Origin: Acidobacteriota bacterium | GTDB lineage: Bacteria; Acidobacteriota; UBA6911; JACQSX01 | DNA length: 5,960 nt | Assembly (NCBI GenBank): GCA_016199665.1 | Contig: JACQGG010000062.1 | Location: 1-5,960, forward strand | Direction: 5' to 3' | In this document: one piece after another, positions 5,225-5,960 of the stretch | Position numbering within the stretch: position 1 is the first letter of the stretch | Layout of the letters: each line of letters begins with the position of its first letter | Program-made: the position numbers and the translations under genes | Notes under the pieces: generated by a model | Told to the model about the DNA's origin: nothing | The model's database searches: none | The model's input: the letters and a program-made list of their open reading frames with translations, nothing else

Positions 5225-5960
5225 GTGGCGCAGTTTCTTGGGCGCGTCACCGCCGCTCAGCCTGAACTCACGCCAGCTACAGCGTCTCGTGTCCAGGCCT
5301 ACCGGGTTGCGGGTAACGACTCTTGGCGGCATCGTCGTGGGAAAGTGCCAGCGGGCCCGGTCGCCTACAAGTTTTTTGGACGCACCACCGAGCGGAAACA
5401 ACTTATCGAGCGGCTTCGTGCCGGGCTGAACACCGCCGTCGTCGGGCCAGCGGGGCTGGGCAAGACCGCCCTGGCGGCAGACGCGCTGGCGGACGTCGTG
5501 GGCGCGAACGCGGCCAACCTCGCTACCAGCCCGTTCCCGGATGGCCTCGTCTACCTCGATCTGTATGCCTTCCACGGCCAGGCCGATCCCGCCTGGAACA
5601 CGCTCGCCAACCGGATCTGCGACGCGGAGTTCATGGAGCGCAGCCCCCCGCGCGAACGGGCTGCCGAAGCCTGCCGCGTCCGGCGGATCTTGGTCATCAT
5701 CGAAGGTGGCGAAGAGGCCGACGGCAGCGCGGGCCGCGTCACCATCCCGGAGTTGCTCAGCGTCCTCTCTCAGGAGGGGCGCTGGCTGTTGCTCACACGT
5801 CTCAGCACGCAGGCGGCGATGGTGCAAACGGTGGATATCAAGGAGCCGCTCCATCCGGAAGACGCGGCGCGCTTGCTGGACTGGCTCACCGAGCGCCGCC
5901 CATTGGACCCCGACGTCCGCAACACCGTGCTGGAACTGCTCGATGGCCACCCGCTGGCGC
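5225..5960 (+). CDS. STAND-class P-loop ATPase (NB-ARC/NACHT-like), 3' end beyond the window, start unresolved
   Basis: The frame is open from 5078 to the window edge without a stop. Counting from the GTG at 5225, it shows FFGRTTERKQLIERL leading into the P-loop VGPAGLGKTALA (residues 73-84), DGLVYLDLYAFHG, a Walker-B-like ILVIIEGGEE (155-164), WLLLTR (187-192, sensor/RNBS-B type), EPLHPEDAARLLDWL, and LLDGHPLA at the edge, the GxP motif of NB-ARC ATPases. Such proteins are nucleotide switches, usually with an N-terminal effector and C-terminal repeats. The C-terminal part is outside the window. Codon use is strongly GC3-rich from about 5225 on. There is no ATG in frame; GTG codons occur at 5141, 5225 and 5345, none with a good Shine-Dalgarno. 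The coordinate is therefore a working choice, and the gene may be 5'-truncated by the palindrome next to it. No effector domain is recognisable upstream. Confidence 0.8.
   Translation, partial: MAQFLGRVTAAQPELTPATASRVQAYRVAGNDSWRHRRGKVPAGPVAYKFFGRTTERKQLIERLRAGLNTAVVGPAGLGKTALAADALADVVGANAANLATSPFPDGLVYLDLYAFHGQADPAWNTLANRICDAEFMERSPPRERAAEACRVRRILVIIEGGEEADGSAGRVTIPELLSVLSQEGRWLLLTRLSTQAAMVQTVDIKEPLHPEDAARLLDWLTERRPLDPDVRNTVLELLDGHPLA

Noticed and set aside
5195..5950. A 251-aa minus-strand ORF
   Set aside because: It is the antisense shadow of the STAND ATPase, whose plus-strand frame has P-loop, Walker B and GHPLA motifs. The minus translation shows no domain.

Overview
The window looks like chromosomal DNA from a moderately GC-rich soil-type bacterium. 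An Acidobacteriota-like host is my best guess, based on gene style (a tricorn/S41-like remnant with a PTFHGMD motif, a YihY-family protein, a DUF72 protein) and GGACCCC-type heptamer repeats between genes. No rRNA or tRNA is present to confirm this.

Left part (1-3420), ordinary chromosomal genes. A GC-rich heptamer repeat array (18-104) lies just past the end of a minus-strand DUF72 (YecE-type) gene (117-830). Divergent from it is a secreted peroxiredoxin-family gene (1022-1603). Its frame is interrupted by a single TGA exactly where the peroxidatic cysteine belongs (SG-TGA-TTEM). A hairpin that fits the bacterial SECIS pattern follows the TGA. I read this as one intact selenoprotein gene, not as two ORFs or a pseudogene. 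In the same frame upstream, with its own strong ribosome-binding site, is a 37-codon stretch (911-1021) resembling the N-terminus of a Rieske ferredoxin. After a 266-bp structured spacer come a YihY/BrkB-family membrane protein (1870-2751) and a convergent minus-strand multi-pass membrane protein (2694-3419). Their coding ends overlap by 58 bp.

Right part (3421-5960), accessory in character. It starts with a remnant of an S41-type peptidase that keeps the PDZ region but lacks the catalytic domain (3429-3926). A conserved-looking but unrecognised small protein follows (3963-4412). Next is a type II toxin-antitoxin pair (4498-4689 and 4686-4973, ATGA overlap) with an extended -10 promoter. A 98-bp long palindrome with perfect 13-bp terminal inverted repeats follows directly, flanked by GCTAA on both sides (4975-5072). 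Last is a STAND-class (NB-ARC/NACHT-like) P-loop ATPase (about 5225 to the window end). It runs off the right edge and has no convincing start codon. Gene decay, a TA module, a palindromic element and a STAND ATPase together suggest an island or integration hot spot.

The most notable content is the selenocysteine peroxiredoxin with its predicted SECIS. Second are the palindromic element and the start-less STAND gene beside it. No selA, selB, selC or selD lies in the window, so Sec decoding must be checked elsewhere in the genome.
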